From Pedobacter cryoconitis (GTDB lineage: Bacteria; Bacteroidota; Bacteroidia; Sphingobacteriales; Sphingobacteriaceae): 64,000 nt of DNA. Position 1 is the first letter of the stretch. Every line of letters starts with the position of its first letter. The stretch is taken from assembly GCF_014200605.1 (NCBI RefSeq), contig NZ_JACHCE010000011.1, forward strand, positions 62,001 to 126,000, written 5' to 3'. Below the pieces are notes generated by a model. The model saw only the letters and a program-made list of their open reading frames with translations. It ran no database searches and had not been told where the DNA came from. Below are positions 17,535 to 25,962 of this stretch, in pieces. The position numbers and the translations under genes were made by a program.

Positions 17535-18188
17535 ATGGAAGTCAAACTTTTTCGGGTATCTAACAGACTGATAAAAAATCAGTGTTATCTTATTTATGAA
17601 GGTAATTCGGGTATTCTGGTAGATCCTGCCTGGGATTATGAGTTGATTAATAATTTTCTGAAAGATAATCTGATTTCGTTGAAAGGGGTTCTTTTAACGC
17701 ATTCACATCGTGATCATACAGATCTGGCTGCTGTTTTTGCAGAAGAATATGCTGCCCCTGTATATATGTCTGCAATTGAGATCAGTGCTTATAACTTCAA
17801 TTGTCTGCATCTGATTGCTGTGCAGCATTTAGAAGAACTGATCATTGGCAATTTTACTGTTAAAGCTTTATTAACTCCCGGTCATACTCAGGGTAGTACC
17901 TGTTATCAGATTGGTGATCATTGTTTTACAGGCGATACTATCTTTATTGAAGGTGTAGGGCTTAGTGATGATCTGCTGGTAAATTCTTTATTTGATTCTG
18001 TACAATTTATAAAGAAATATCTTCCGCCTCAGGTGCTGATCTGGCCAGGGCATTCTTTCGGACAAACCCCAGGCAGGGAACTCAGCTTTTTGTTCCGCAA
18101 TAATCTCTATTTTTTGCTGAACACGAGAGAAGCATTTGTGAATTTCCGGATGCGGAAAAATCAGCCTGATCCTCTTGCTTTTAAATAA
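17535..18188 (+). CDS. metallo-beta-lactamase-fold hydrolase
   Basis: Zinc hydrolase of 217 aa in the MBL-fold (glyoxalase II-like) group. Metal ligands are visible: THSHRDHTD gives H56, H58, D60 and H61; GHTQGST supplies the next His (about 116); FTGDTIF the bridging Asp; WPGHSFG the last His. The length suits a single-domain hydrolase without the long HAGH C-terminal domain. No signal peptide, so cytoplasmic. It stands alone between the efflux operon and a 540-bp gene-free stretch. Substrate unknown, possibly a thioester. Confidence 0.83.
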   Translation: MEVKLFRVSNRLIKNQCYLIYEGNSGILVDPAWDYELINNFLKDNLISLKGVLLTHSHRDHTDLAAVFAEEYAAPVYMSAIEISAYNFNCLHLIAVQHLEELIIGNFTVKALLTPGHTQGSTCYQIGDHCFTGDTIFIEGVGLSDDLLVNSLFDSVQFIKKYLPPQVLIWPGHSFGQTPGRELSFLFRNNLYFLLNTREAFVNFRMRKNQPDPLAFK

Positions 18189-18728
18189 GCCGGCTGATTT
18201 CTACCCTGAGGATTTTAGTAATCTGAGCCTGTTGAGCGATAATTCAAGGCTTTTTATAACACTTTTTTGGTCTTGAACAAACACATGCTTTATTACTAGC
18301 AGATCACCACGTTTCCGGTTTTTCTTCTGATCTTTGTTAATACGTTGATTTCCTGTGAAATGACATTAATCCTGTTTGGTTTAGATGGAATCACTATTAC
18401 AGGGCTAGTTAAACACTGGAGTAATTAGTTTTTTTTCAAAAAGTAATTCACTTTCAATTCAGTGTTTATCCGATAAAAACCGGACAAGGTTTGAAGCACC
18501 TCTGGAGCATCTCTGAATGATGCCTGGACAAGTTGCGCTTAATATGTTGGTATACAGTGACTTACGTGAAGGTTCTTCAGCCTGTTTTTTTGAGGTATAA
18601 TTATCCGTTTTTGCGTTGTTTTTCAGCAGGATCGTGCTGTTTTTTTAGCGTAAAAATCGGGGCGATGCTGTTGTAATTGTATATTTGGTATTCTTGAATA
18701 TGACGCGTTCAGTATTGATTTGTATATA
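18189..18728. other. gene-free stretch before an AraC gene
   Basis: 540 bases with no credible reading frame on either strand, no strong hairpin and no tRNA. It presumably holds the promoter of the AraC gene at 18729. I see no recognisable remnant. Confidence 0.5.
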
Positions 18729-19595
18729 ATGAAAAAGATAATAAAAGTGCCTGCCCAGCTTGTCAATGGTGAAACTTCACAAAATAGTTTGGTCCTTGAT
18801 GAGTGTACAGTAATTGAACAGTGCATTCACCATGTGGAAGAACAGGGGACCATGTATCTTGAAGAACATGTATTGTTTTTTATCTTAGAAGGAAGTGTTA
18901 CACTTACTTATGGAAAACAGACCTGCCAAATTGGGAAAAATGAAATGATCCTTTTGAAGAAGGCAACGGCTGTTCATTATGAAAAGAAGGGGAGCCCTGA
19001 TCTGAACGCTATTTATCACGGGGTAATTTTTAGTATAAAAGATGTGCTGATCAAGTCTTTCCTTGCCTCTGTAGAAAAAATAACCCCAAAAGAAACCGAA
19101 GAGGTAGCTGAATCCGGGGTGTATCCTATGACCGAATGCCTGATTACATTTCTGGAATCTCTCAAACCCTATTTCCATGACAGTTCTGGAGTCTACCCAG
19201 GTCAGCTTCGTCTGAAAATGATGGAAATGTTGTATCATATGGCAATAGGCAACCCTGCTATGTTTCAGCAGATCTTACAAATTTATCAACCGCTACGTAC
19301 TGAAATCCGTCATATTGTGGAACAACATTATGCTTCACCAATTTCACTTAAAGAGCTGGCCTATCTGTCTGGAAGAAGCCTTTCGAGTTTTAAAAGGGAT
19401 TTTCAGGCAGTCTATAATATACCTCCAGCCACCTGGATAAGGGAGAAACGTCTTGAGAAAGCAAAAGAAATGCTGGAGAGGACCCAACTCTCAGTATCGG
19501 ATATCTGTTTTTCACTGGGATTTGAAAACGTTTCGCATTTTTCAAGGATCTTTAAAAATTATTACGGACAGGCACCTACGTTTTACCAGATTTGA
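18729..19595 (+). CDS. AraC family transcriptional regulator
   Basis: 288 aa from ATG 18729. A TTG at 18720 is also in frame but unlikely. The N-terminal half (about 20-110) is cupin-like (HVEEQGTMYLEEHVLFFILEGSVTLTYGKQ). The C-terminal AraC/XylS DNA-binding domain (about 195-288) has both helix-turn-helix units (ISLKELAYLSGRSLSSFKRDFQAVYNIPPATWIREKRLEKAKEML and VSDICFSLGFENVSHFSRIFKNYYGQAPTFY). The NTF2-like gene follows 144 bp downstream on the same strand with its own promoter box; it may be a target. Confidence 0.88.
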   Translation: MKKIIKVPAQLVNGETSQNSLVLDECTVIEQCIHHVEEQGTMYLEEHVLFFILEGSVTLTYGKQTCQIGKNEMILLKKATAVHYEKKGSPDLNAIYHGVIFSIKDVLIKSFLASVEKITPKETEEVAESGVYPMTECLITFLESLKPYFHDSSGVYPGQLRLKMMEMLYHMAIGNPAMFQQILQIYQPLRTEIRHIVEQHYASPISLKELAYLSGRSLSSFKRDFQAVYNIPPATWIREKRLEKAKEMLERTQLSVSDICFSLGFENVSHFSRIFKNYYGQAPTFYQI

Positions 19596-19698
19596 TTTTT
19601 TTAATGTGCCTTTCTGCATTCTGCCCTGCTTTTTAAAATTGGACTAAAAAGAAAAATTATCCGGACGTTTTAGAAAAATGTCTGATGATTGGACACTT

Positions 19699-19706
19699 TA
19701 TTTTTG
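19699..19706 (+). promoter_or_regulatory. -7 box TATTTTTG of the NTF2-like gene
   Basis: Matches TAnnTTTG, 33 bases before the ATG at 19740. No good -33 element was identified. Confidence 0.4.
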
Positions 19707-19739
19707 CAGGATAAAATAATTAATTTAAAAAAATCGGTT

Positions 19740-20129
19740 ATGACATTGTTAAACGGGAATATCAGTACCATTGAAGATTACAAAGAAGTTAATTCAGTAC
19801 TTGAGCGTTATGCAGAAGGTCTGAGAACAGGAAACGTAGAGGAGCTGCAGAAAATTTTTCATCCGGACGCGATTATGTACGGGCATTGGGAAGAGTACCT
19901 TATTGAGGGAAATATTACAAATCTGTATGATTCCGTGGCAAAGCACGGCCCGGCACCTGAGCTGAAAACTCAGATCGATGTTTTGCATAAAACAGCAACC
20001 ACAGCTACAGGCCGTGTAGAATATGAAAAAAATGCGGCGGGCAAGGATGGTATTGATTATCACTCATTGCTGAAAATCAATGGAGAATGGGTAATTATAT
20101 CGAAAGTATTTCATGTCTATGAAAAATAG
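19740..20129 (+). CDS. NTF2-like superfamily protein (putative lumazine-binding/SnoaL-like)
   Basis: Small cone-shaped alpha+beta protein of 129 aa, starting at ATG 19740 (MTLLNGNISTIEDYKEVNSVLERYAEGLRTGN). The pattern of an N-terminal helix with YxEGLRTG-V-x2-L-x2-IFHPDAIMYG, followed by alternating strands ending LLKINGEWVIISKVFHVYEK, fits the NTF2/SnoaL-like fold. Members have diverse small-molecule roles, so no reaction is assigned. Followed by a strong terminator. The neighbouring AraC gene is the likely regulator (inference). Confidence 0.78.
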   Translation: MTLLNGNISTIEDYKEVNSVLERYAEGLRTGNVEELQKIFHPDAIMYGHWEEYLIEGNITNLYDSVAKHGPAPELKTQIDVLHKTATTATGRVEYEKNAAGKDGIDYHSLLKINGEWVIISKVFHVYEK

Positions 20130-20166
20130 CCATTTTTTTTTCGTTAATAGCACTTGCAAATTACGG

Positions 20167-20200
20167 AAGAACAGCCTCACATTTCTGTGGGGCTGTTCTT
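20167..20200 (+). terminator. Rho-independent terminator
   Basis: 14-bp stem (one G-T pair) between AAGAACAGCCTCAC and GTGGGGCTGTTCTT with a 6-base loop, 38 bases after the NTF2-like stop and before the convergent hydrolase gene. Confidence 0.7.
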
Positions 20201-20277
20201 GATTCCGGGATTGTGTGAACCGAACTAATTTATTCTTTTGTAATTACTCTGAACGCTTACTCTGATCGACGTTAAGA

Positions 20278-21405
20278 TTAATTTAGTGGCGCAAGGGCGC
20301 TTTTTGAGTTAATTTGCACTACTTCTTGTTTATCAATTATATCGTATGATGTAATTTTTGATTGTGGAGTAAAAGTCCATTTTCCGAGGTCTACCATGCG
20401 GACAGTCCTGTTATTACGGCTATGGAAATAGTATATTTTGTTTTTCAGATCGGCTGCACTGGTCCATAAAGTTGTGTCACAAATTGGTTCACCTTTTTCA
20501 TCTATACCTGATCTTGAAACACCCTTGGGTATGTCAAAAGAACTCAATATATGGAAAGCCTGTGTAACAGCGTCTAATGGTTTCTCAAAAGGAAATACGC
20601 TTTGGGTGAATGCAATAGCACGGATAAAGCGGGAAGGCGGTGTGAAGTCGCCTGGTAACCCAAGAAGACCACTTCCAAGTCCTAAAGCGGTTATTGTATC
20701 TTTTTTTGTCGATGTTGCTATATCGGTGGTATCAACAGATTTGTCTACAGGTGAAAGATTGACATAATTGCGAAGATTGGTTTGATGCCAGTCAAAAGTA
20801 GGATTATTGGTCAATACTCCCTTTGGGTTATCATAAATTTTTAATTCACCTTTTATACATTCAATTACAAGCGCATTGCCTTGTGCATCATGGATATTAT
20901 AATGCAGGGGATAGGTAATTCCCTGCTTACCATTAACATTAGGTGCTCCCGTATTAATTTTTAGATTTTTGATGTATATTTTAACTTCTGCTACGGTTGT
21001 ATAGTTAGAAAGTAACCAGGCAGGTACGTCTACAGAACTCAAAGAAAATTTAAGGTCAGCTGGTGCAATTTTCATATATTCTGCATAGCCATTATGGTAA
21101 AATGAGCCAACAGCTAATCCTTCGGAATTTATTCCGTCTGCAATAACTTCCCGGGCCATTCCGTTAATTCCTGTTATTGCATATTTGGATACCCAGGCCA
21201 ATGCTGTGACCCCTGTCGTTATTGTGATTCCTCTCTGTGTTTTCCCTTGCGTCACTGCTGTTGGGTTACCATCAATATCAATAGCTTTAAATAAATGTCC
21301 CGCTGGGATAACCAGAACTGCTGAATTAAGAGGGCTTGAAAACTCCATAGTGCGCGCATAAATGGGGTCGCCACCTGTTGTTTTAATTTGAATTCCTGTA
21401 CACAT
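20278..21405 (-). CDS. choloylglycine hydrolase family (linear amide C-N hydrolase)
   Basis: Ntn-hydrolase of 375 aa. The sequence begins Met-Cys (MCTGIQIKTTGGDPIYARTMEF), so removal of Met exposes Cys2 as the nucleophile, as in penicillin V acylases and bile-salt hydrolases. Further family marks are GMAREVIADGINSEGLAVG, the mid-region Asn/Tyr near YPLHYNIHDAQGNALVIE and the TNNPTFDWHQTNLRNY stretch (about 195-215) that carries the conserved Asn. No signal peptide is present; Cys2 would be masked by one. Substrate not assignable: bile salts, penicillin V and acyl-homoserine lactones are all known in the family. Confidence 0.88.
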   Translation of the reverse strand: MCTGIQIKTTGGDPIYARTMEFSSPLNSAVLVIPAGHLFKAIDIDGNPTAVTQGKTQRGITITTGVTALAWVSKYAITGINGMAREVIADGINSEGLAVGSFYHNGYAEYMKIAPADLKFSLSSVDVPAWLLSNYTTVAEVKIYIKNLKINTGAPNVNGKQGITYPLHYNIHDAQGNALVIECIKGELKIYDNPKGVLTNNPTFDWHQTNLRNYVNLSPVDKSVDTTDIATSTKKDTITALGLGSGLLGLPGDFTPPSRFIRAIAFTQSVFPFEKPLDAVTQAFHILSSFDIPKGVSRSGIDEKGEPICDTTLWTSAADLKNKIYYFHSRNNRTVRMVDLGKWTFTPQSKITSYDIIDKQEVVQINSKSALAPLN

Positions 21406-22083
21406 AATTTTTGTTTTAGATTTTAAAATAAGAATGACCGAAATTGAATTCAGTAGTTTGAATTACTGTTTATTTATACTGTATTTTATGTCTTTATTGT
21501 GTATATTTTTGTTTTATCAAAGGTATATTTTGTTTCTTATTGCGCTATATTCATTTCATTCAGTTAATTGTGTTTCGGATAGTCGACTTTATTTGCTTTT
21601 GAAGGTCGTTGTGACTTTTGTTCATTTCTTATTATTTATTTTTCGACTCTTTTAGTTAAATATTCGATAGTTATTGCCTTAATGACCCGCTGATTTATAT
21701 GTCGGTTGCTTTATAATGATGATTTTGAATTAATCTTATGGATGATGTCACAGAAAGTTGGTTGCCTTAACAATATACTACAGGGCTAAAGAAGATAAGT
21801 CCGATAAACAGATCATACATTCCATGCTTGAATTATGCTGAGGATTATATGATGATACCAGAAAACATAAGCTTAGAGGAAGGGATAAATTACCAGAAGA
21901 AGACGAATGGCCGTATTTTGAAATCTTAAATCCTATATTGAGATTTTCTTTGGCTGAAATAGTGTCTTCTATTCTGTCTCTGGGATAATATTACAGAGAC
22001 AGAAAGAAAGATCAGTGTGAGATATTTAAAGAGAGCCGGAAGCTGGGGATTTTGATTTATGGCTATTTTTGATTTGTTAAACT
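21406..22083. other. AT-rich gene-free stretch with decayed sequence
   Basis: About 680 bases without an intact gene. The first 300 are very AT-rich and carry only a low-complexity hydrophobic frame that I do not regard as a gene. 21755-21988 holds an interrupted reading frame described separately. Confidence 0.5.
21755..21988 (+). pseudogene. possible decayed ORF with in-frame TGA
   Basis: One frame reads VALTIYYRAKEDKSDKQIIHSMLELC, then TGA at 21839-21841, then GLYDDTRKHKLRGRDKL… and ...EWPYFEILNPILRFSLAEIVSSIL to a TAA at 21986. The composition (balanced charged and hydrophobic residues, an EEDEWPYFE segment) looks protein-like on both sides of the stop, suggesting a broken gene. I do not recognise the family, and the left end has no clear start. 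Confidence 0.3.
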
Positions 22084-22508
22084 CTATTTATCCGGTAAAC
22101 AGTTTTTATTTTGAGTTGCTTTCGTTAAAAGAGGATCAGCTGAGTTTTTAGTGATTTCCTGACAAGTTATTTTATTCAAATAACCGCTTTGTGTACTCAC
22201 CACGCTGATATAGTTGACTTTACCTTCAACTACAGTTATCTTTAGCGGTACTGATTGTTTTCCGTTTGATATTCCTCAGCTTGCTACGCTAACGGTATGT
22301 TCGCCGGCACTGATATCTTGTATAGAAAAGGATTTTTTTTTAACTTACACGCCAATTGGTTATCAATATATAGTCTGTAATTGATTACAGCTCCTGTATA
22401 ACCTGTAGCACGCATGAGATAAACCTGTCCGGTTTTATCCAGAGAAAAGGAACTGAAAGGCACAGTAAACATAAATGCTAAAAAGGAGAATATTTTAATA
22501 GTTTTCAT
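22084..22508 (-). pseudogene. small exported protein gene broken by a frameshift and a nonsense codon
   Basis: The first part (MKTIKIFSFLAFMFTVPFSSFSLDKTGQVYLMRATGYTGAVINYRLYIDNQLACKLKK) has a signal peptide and the MRATGYTG/IDNQLACKL pattern of small secreted Bacteroidota proteins. At a run of nine A (plus strand 22333-22341) the frame shifts by one base. In the corrected frame it continues SFSIQDISAGEHTVSVAS, then a TGA at about 22275, then GISNGKQSVPLKITVVEGKVNYISVVSTQSGYL… to TAG at 22084. The joined product would be about 141 aa. Two separate lesions argue for real decay, although the homopolymer shift alone could be a sequencing error. Confidence 0.72.
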
Positions 22509-22588
22509 CAGTTCAAATTTTAATATAGGCTCAATATATATAACTTTTTGTAAAATTCTATGGCAATGGGGGCTGATAATGCTGATAA

Positions 22589-23683
22589 TTATAATTTACA
22601 TCTGTAGATGTAGAAAGGTGGTGTTCCATCATCGGGTTTCCCGGTAAATCCTGTAGTACTATTCAATTGATTGGTAGAAATATATAACCATCCATCCTGA
22701 GCCAGGTATACATTGTCAGGCCACAACAACTTCTGTTCATTTTTTATAATGTTGCTCAGTTTTCCGTTAACATCCAATTTAGTAATGGCGTGCTCCTGCA
22801 GGTTCGTAAAGTAGTGATTGCCATCTGCATCTGTTAGTGCACCATCACTAAAAGGCTTTTCTCCAACTCTGGTAATCGAATGACCTATGGTATAGTTATC
22901 TTTTTGTTTCCTGAAAAGTTTTGCAGGTACTTTATACCAGGAACTACTGTTCATTGCACCAAAAAACAGGGTTTCCCTGTCAGCAGAAAGGGTAATTGGG
23001 TCGATAGCTACACGGGCTGGCTTTCCGCCAAAAAGAACAACTTTTCCATTGATGATCATGTCTTTATCTTCTGCCTGTAAAGAGGGGTGACCACTAAATC
23101 TTGTCGCTTTTTTAGTTTTCAGGTTTAAGGCAATAATCCCTGGATTGGCAATGTCAGCGAGGTAGGCCCATCCATTTTTTTCATCTATAGCTACATCCTG
23201 TGCAAAGGTACCTTTAGGGGCCACAGATGCCTGTAATTCTATTTTCTCTATCACTTTGTTTGTGCTGATATCAAATGCCCATAATCTCGTCTTTCCGAGT
23301 TCTAAACCCATATCAATTACCCACAGTTTATTGTTTTTATCAAAAATCAACCCCAGCATGGCATCAAATGTAGCGTCACTGGCTTTTTTATTGTTTTTCT
23401 GATAACTGGCATCCGGATAAGGAATAGCTTTTCCGCTGATGATTTCTACCAATTGTATTTTCTGGCTGCCCAATGGATGAATTGTTGCAAATACTCTTCC
23501 TTCGGCAGATACTGCAACATCTCCTGGACGTACATCCATTGCTGCTACTTCTTCGGGCTCTGGCTGTGTATTATTTTCCTGATCAACAGATTTTGTGTGC
23601 TGATTCTGTTTTAGTTCTTGTGCTGATATGGTGTTTGCGGTTAAGAATACGGCCATAAAAAACATTAGTTTTAATTTAATCAT
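22589..23683 (-). CDS. major royal jelly / L-dopachrome tautomerase-related beta-propeller protein
   Basis: Secreted protein of 364 aa with a signal peptide ending near residue 21 (…TANTISAQE). Beta-propeller repeats of the MRJP/yellow type are visible: RPGDVAVSAEGRVFATIHPLGSQKIQLVEI, LIFDKNNKLWVIDMG, AQDVAIDEKNGWAYLADIANPGIIALNLKT, ARVAIDPITLSADRETLFFGAMNSSSWYKVP and DADGNHYFTNLQEHAITKLD. The biochemical role in bacteria is unclear. It is divergent from an AraC gene at 23852 (168 bp apart), and a paralogue lies at 41710-42837, again beside an AraC gene of the same type. Confidence 0.85.
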   Translation of the reverse strand: MIKLKLMFFMAVFLTANTISAQELKQNQHTKSVDQENNTQPEPEEVAAMDVRPGDVAVSAEGRVFATIHPLGSQKIQLVEIISGKAIPYPDASYQKNNKKASDATFDAMLGLIFDKNNKLWVIDMGLELGKTRLWAFDISTNKVIEKIELQASVAPKGTFAQDVAIDEKNGWAYLADIANPGIIALNLKTKKATRFSGHPSLQAEDKDMIINGKVVLFGGKPARVAIDPITLSADRETLFFGAMNSSSWYKVPAKLFRKQKDNYTIGHSITRVGEKPFSDGALTDADGNHYFTNLQEHAITKLDVNGKLSNIIKNEQKLLWPDNVYLAQDGWLYISTNQLNSTTGFTGKPDDGTPPFYIYRCKL

Positions 23684-23796
23684 CTTGTTATTGTTCTTAT
23701 AATATTTTTTGTTAATTGTTTCGATAGGGCAAATATGAACTGATTTCCTGATTTATATCAGTATAAATTTGCTATACAACAGTATATTTAGGCTAA

Positions 23797-23830
23797 TTTG
23801 GAATTGAGCTTTGGTTATAGTTTATATTTG
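23797..23830 (+). promoter_or_regulatory. promoter of the AraC gene (TTTG-N22-TATATTTG)
   Basis: -33 TTTG at 23797-23800 and -7 TATATTTG at 23823-23830, with the ATG 21 bases downstream. Spacing and sequence both fit the Bacteroidota promoter consensus. Confidence 0.5.
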
Positions 23831-23851
23831 TATCTTAATTAATCAGCAGTT

Positions 23852-24691
23852 ATGAACAGAGAAATCCTGTACGAACCTTTTGAGGTTGTTTATAAAAAAT
23901 TAGATGAATGCCCTAAAGTAGAGTACAGACATTTATTCTTTGAGCTTGTCTATGTTTTATCCGGTACAGGTAAACAGTGCATTAATAATAATAAGTTCAG
24001 CTATCATGCAGATCACATGTTTCTGATTACCCCCGAAGACTGTCATTCTTTTGAGATTGAGACTACTACTGAGTTCTTTTTTCTGCGGTTTGGCAATGTG
24101 TATATCCGTTCAAAGGATTTTCATACGGATGATGTGAAAAGGCTGGAATATATTCTGAATAATGCGAGTCATCAGCCGGGCTGTATTCTCAATAACTTTT
24201 CTGATAAGCCATTGGTACGCTCATTGATTGAAGCAATGATGATAGAATATGTAAACCGTGATCTGTATAATAAGGAATTGATCGTTAAACTGGTGGATAC
24301 GCTCATTGTAATCGTTGCCCGTAATATTGCGAAATACATGCCTGCTGCGGTTAAAGAAGGTACAGAAGAAAAGGCGCTTGAGCTTTTGAATTATATTCAG
24401 GCCAATATTTATAATCCTGAAAAACTGAGGGCGGAAAGTTTAAGCAACCAATTTGCTATCTCAGGTCATTATTTTGGTAAGTATTTTAAGAAACATACCA
24501 ATGAAACACTGCAGCAGTATATCGCCAACCTTAGAATCAGGCTGGTAGAGGCGAGACTGCGTTTCAGTGATCTGCGTATTACTGAGATAGCCAATGAGCT
24601 TGGTTTTACAGATGAGAGCCACCTGAATAAATTCTTTAAATCACAAAAAGGTATTAGCCCTAAAGCATTTAGAGATGCAATGAATGGCTAA
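23852..24691 (+). CDS. AraC family transcriptional regulator (paralogue 1 of 3)
   Basis: 279 aa. The N-terminal cupin-like sensor reads FFELVYVLSGTGKQCINNNKFSYHADHMFLITPEDCHSFEI (about 30-70). The C-terminal AraC domain (about 180-279) contains LRAESLSNQFAISGHYFGKYFKKHTNETLQQYIANLRIRLVEARL and ITEIANELGFTDESHLNKFFKSQKGISPKAFRDA. It shares the same layout and many positions with the AraC genes at 34222 and 44743. It is divergent from the royal-jelly-like gene, its probable target. Confidence 0.9.
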   Translation: MNREILYEPFEVVYKKLDECPKVEYRHLFFELVYVLSGTGKQCINNNKFSYHADHMFLITPEDCHSFEIETTTEFFFLRFGNVYIRSKDFHTDDVKRLEYILNNASHQPGCILNNFSDKPLVRSLIEAMMIEYVNRDLYNKELIVKLVDTLIVIVARNIAKYMPAAVKEGTEEKALELLNYIQANIYNPEKLRAESLSNQFAISGHYFGKYFKKHTNETLQQYIANLRIRLVEARLRFSDLRITEIANELGFTDESHLNKFFKSQKGISPKAFRDAMNG

Positions 24692-24692
24692 T

Positions 24693-25388
24693 TTAGCTAT
24701 TGAAAATACGTGGAAAGCGACGGCGGTTCGCATCTACAAGAATAGCGAGCTGATAATTATCTTCTGAATCTATAGCCAGGTTCTCAATATCATCAATAGG
24801 ATAGGAAAAAGGGCTTTTACCGACTTTACGGTTGCCACCTTCCAGGAAGGTCTTACGGTTAAACACATGTAATATACCATCTTCTATAAAGGTGTTTGGA
24901 CGGTCTTCACGTATAATATCTTTGTCGCTGTCGTAATATCTGCGATTAAGCGTTTTGATGGTAAAAACTGAATCGTGCCTGCGGTCTTCTGGATTGATTA
25001 CATATTTATTGTAGTTTTCGATCACACTTTCGATTGTCTGTCGTTTGAGAAAGGGGAAAATTGGGCCGAGTTGCAGGAAATGCTCACCTTCTACGTGCTC
25101 AAGCAGGGCTGAAGTTAACTTATCGGAGGTAAGCTCTAATTCAGTTTCGTAAGGTTCTGCCGTGTAGACATTAATAACTTTTACTTTGTTTGAATGGGCG
25201 TAATTTTTTTTAATCCTACCAGAATCGGTGTTCACAATGATTTTAGCAATCTGAGGAATTGTTTCGAGTTTATTAATCATGACCTCGTAAAGCGGGCCGC
25301 CAGAGATGTATTCGAAATGTCTGCCGGGAAATAAAAAACCTGCTTCATCAGGGATTGAAAGGAGAGCTGTTAATGAATAGTTACTCAT
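24693..25388 (-). CDS. cytidylyltransferase-like protein (CMP-sugar synthetase fold)
   Basis: 231 aa, cytoplasmic. The arrangement LTALLSIPDEAGFLFPGRHFEYISGGPLYEVMINKLETIPQIAKIIVNTDSGRI at the N-terminus follows the nucleotide-sugar transferase pattern of acylneuraminate cytidylyltransferases (variable P-loop, G-PL-…-I-…-ivNTDS). Later FLQLGPIFPFLKRQTIESVIENYNKY and DSVFTIKTLNRRYYD echo the LQ-PTSPL and DS-fsv- segments of that family. The usual N-terminal Arg/Lys-rich CTP loop is not conserved (SIPDEAGFLFPGRH), so activity is uncertain. Its 3' end lies 1 base from the AraC stop on the opposite strand. Confidence 0.6.
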   Translation of the reverse strand: MSNYSLTALLSIPDEAGFLFPGRHFEYISGGPLYEVMINKLETIPQIAKIIVNTDSGRIKKNYAHSNKVKVINVYTAEPYETELELTSDKLTSALLEHVEGEHFLQLGPIFPFLKRQTIESVIENYNKYVINPEDRRHDSVFTIKTLNRRYYDSDKDIIREDRPNTFIEDGILHVFNRKTFLEGGNRKVGKSPFSYPIDDIENLAIDSEDNYQLAILVDANRRRFPRIFNS

Positions 25389-25775
25389 CGTTTGAGTTTT
25401 GTTGGTTTATAGTGCTAATGGTTATATACAATTCTGATATTAATTTTATTTTTTTCCTCACTCACTTTTATCTGCAAATGCTATTTTCTAAATTACATAT
25501 TATCATTTAAGAATTACAATTATTTGTTTCTCTTAATTTTCTGGTTTTGCCAGTTCAATTAAATCAGGTTTTCTGGTTTCGTCTATCAATTTAAATTAAT
25601 TTTTATGCAACATTTTGCTATAAAAGTTGTCTTTATAGAAAGACTGGATTATGAACTGAGAAATTTATGATCATTATTAATACTGTGTTAGACGAATAAC
25701 TGTAAGATATATAAGGATTTACAGTGTTTTGGTTAAACTCTGTAAAGGCGAAAGCCAATTTAGTTAGTTAACATT

Positions 25776-25811
25776 GAAAGCATGCTCATGGTGGATACCA
25801 CGCATGCTTTC
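25776..25811. terminator. isolated strong hairpin
   Basis: 10-bp outer arms GAAAGCATGC / GCATGCTTTC with inner GTGG/CCAC pairing. No gene ends nearby, so it may be the terminator of a lost gene or an RNA structure. Confidence 0.4.
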
Positions 25812-25895
25812 TTAATAGGACAACGCCTAAGTTATTCCTATCCAGTTTCCATCATCGTCTTTAATAGTAGTATACGCGATAATTTTATATAATTA

Positions 25896-25929
25896 TTTGC
25901 AAAAAAATACAAATTTGCATTATATTGCA
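25896..25929 (+). promoter_or_regulatory. TTTGCA-type direct repeats upstream of the DUF1080 gene
   Basis: Hexamers TTTGCA at 25896 and 25914 and ATTGCA at 25924. The same motif recurs in front of the deoR and MFS genes of this locus, so it is a candidate DeoR-family operator. Confidence 0.5.
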
Positions 25930-25962
25930 AAATAGATTTTGTTTTATTATATACTATTTTTT

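Larger units (their letters stand above)
25389..25962. other. 574-bp intergenic stretch before the DUF1080 gene
   Basis: No reading frame of note. It contains an isolated strong hairpin (25776-25811) and, at its right end, the TTTGCA-type repeats that form the presumed operator of the DUF1080 gene. Confidence 0.5.

Noticed and set aside
21434..21655. Hydrophobic 73-codon frame in an AT-rich gap
   Set aside because: Low-complexity Phe/Leu/Tyr-rich translation with no start context or family resemblance.
22059..22151. 30-codon plus-strand frame MAIFDLLNSIYPVNSFYFELL… resembling the start of a Crp/Fnr-type regulator
   Set aside because: It lies antisense to the end of the better-supported pseudogene at 22084-22508 and is very short.
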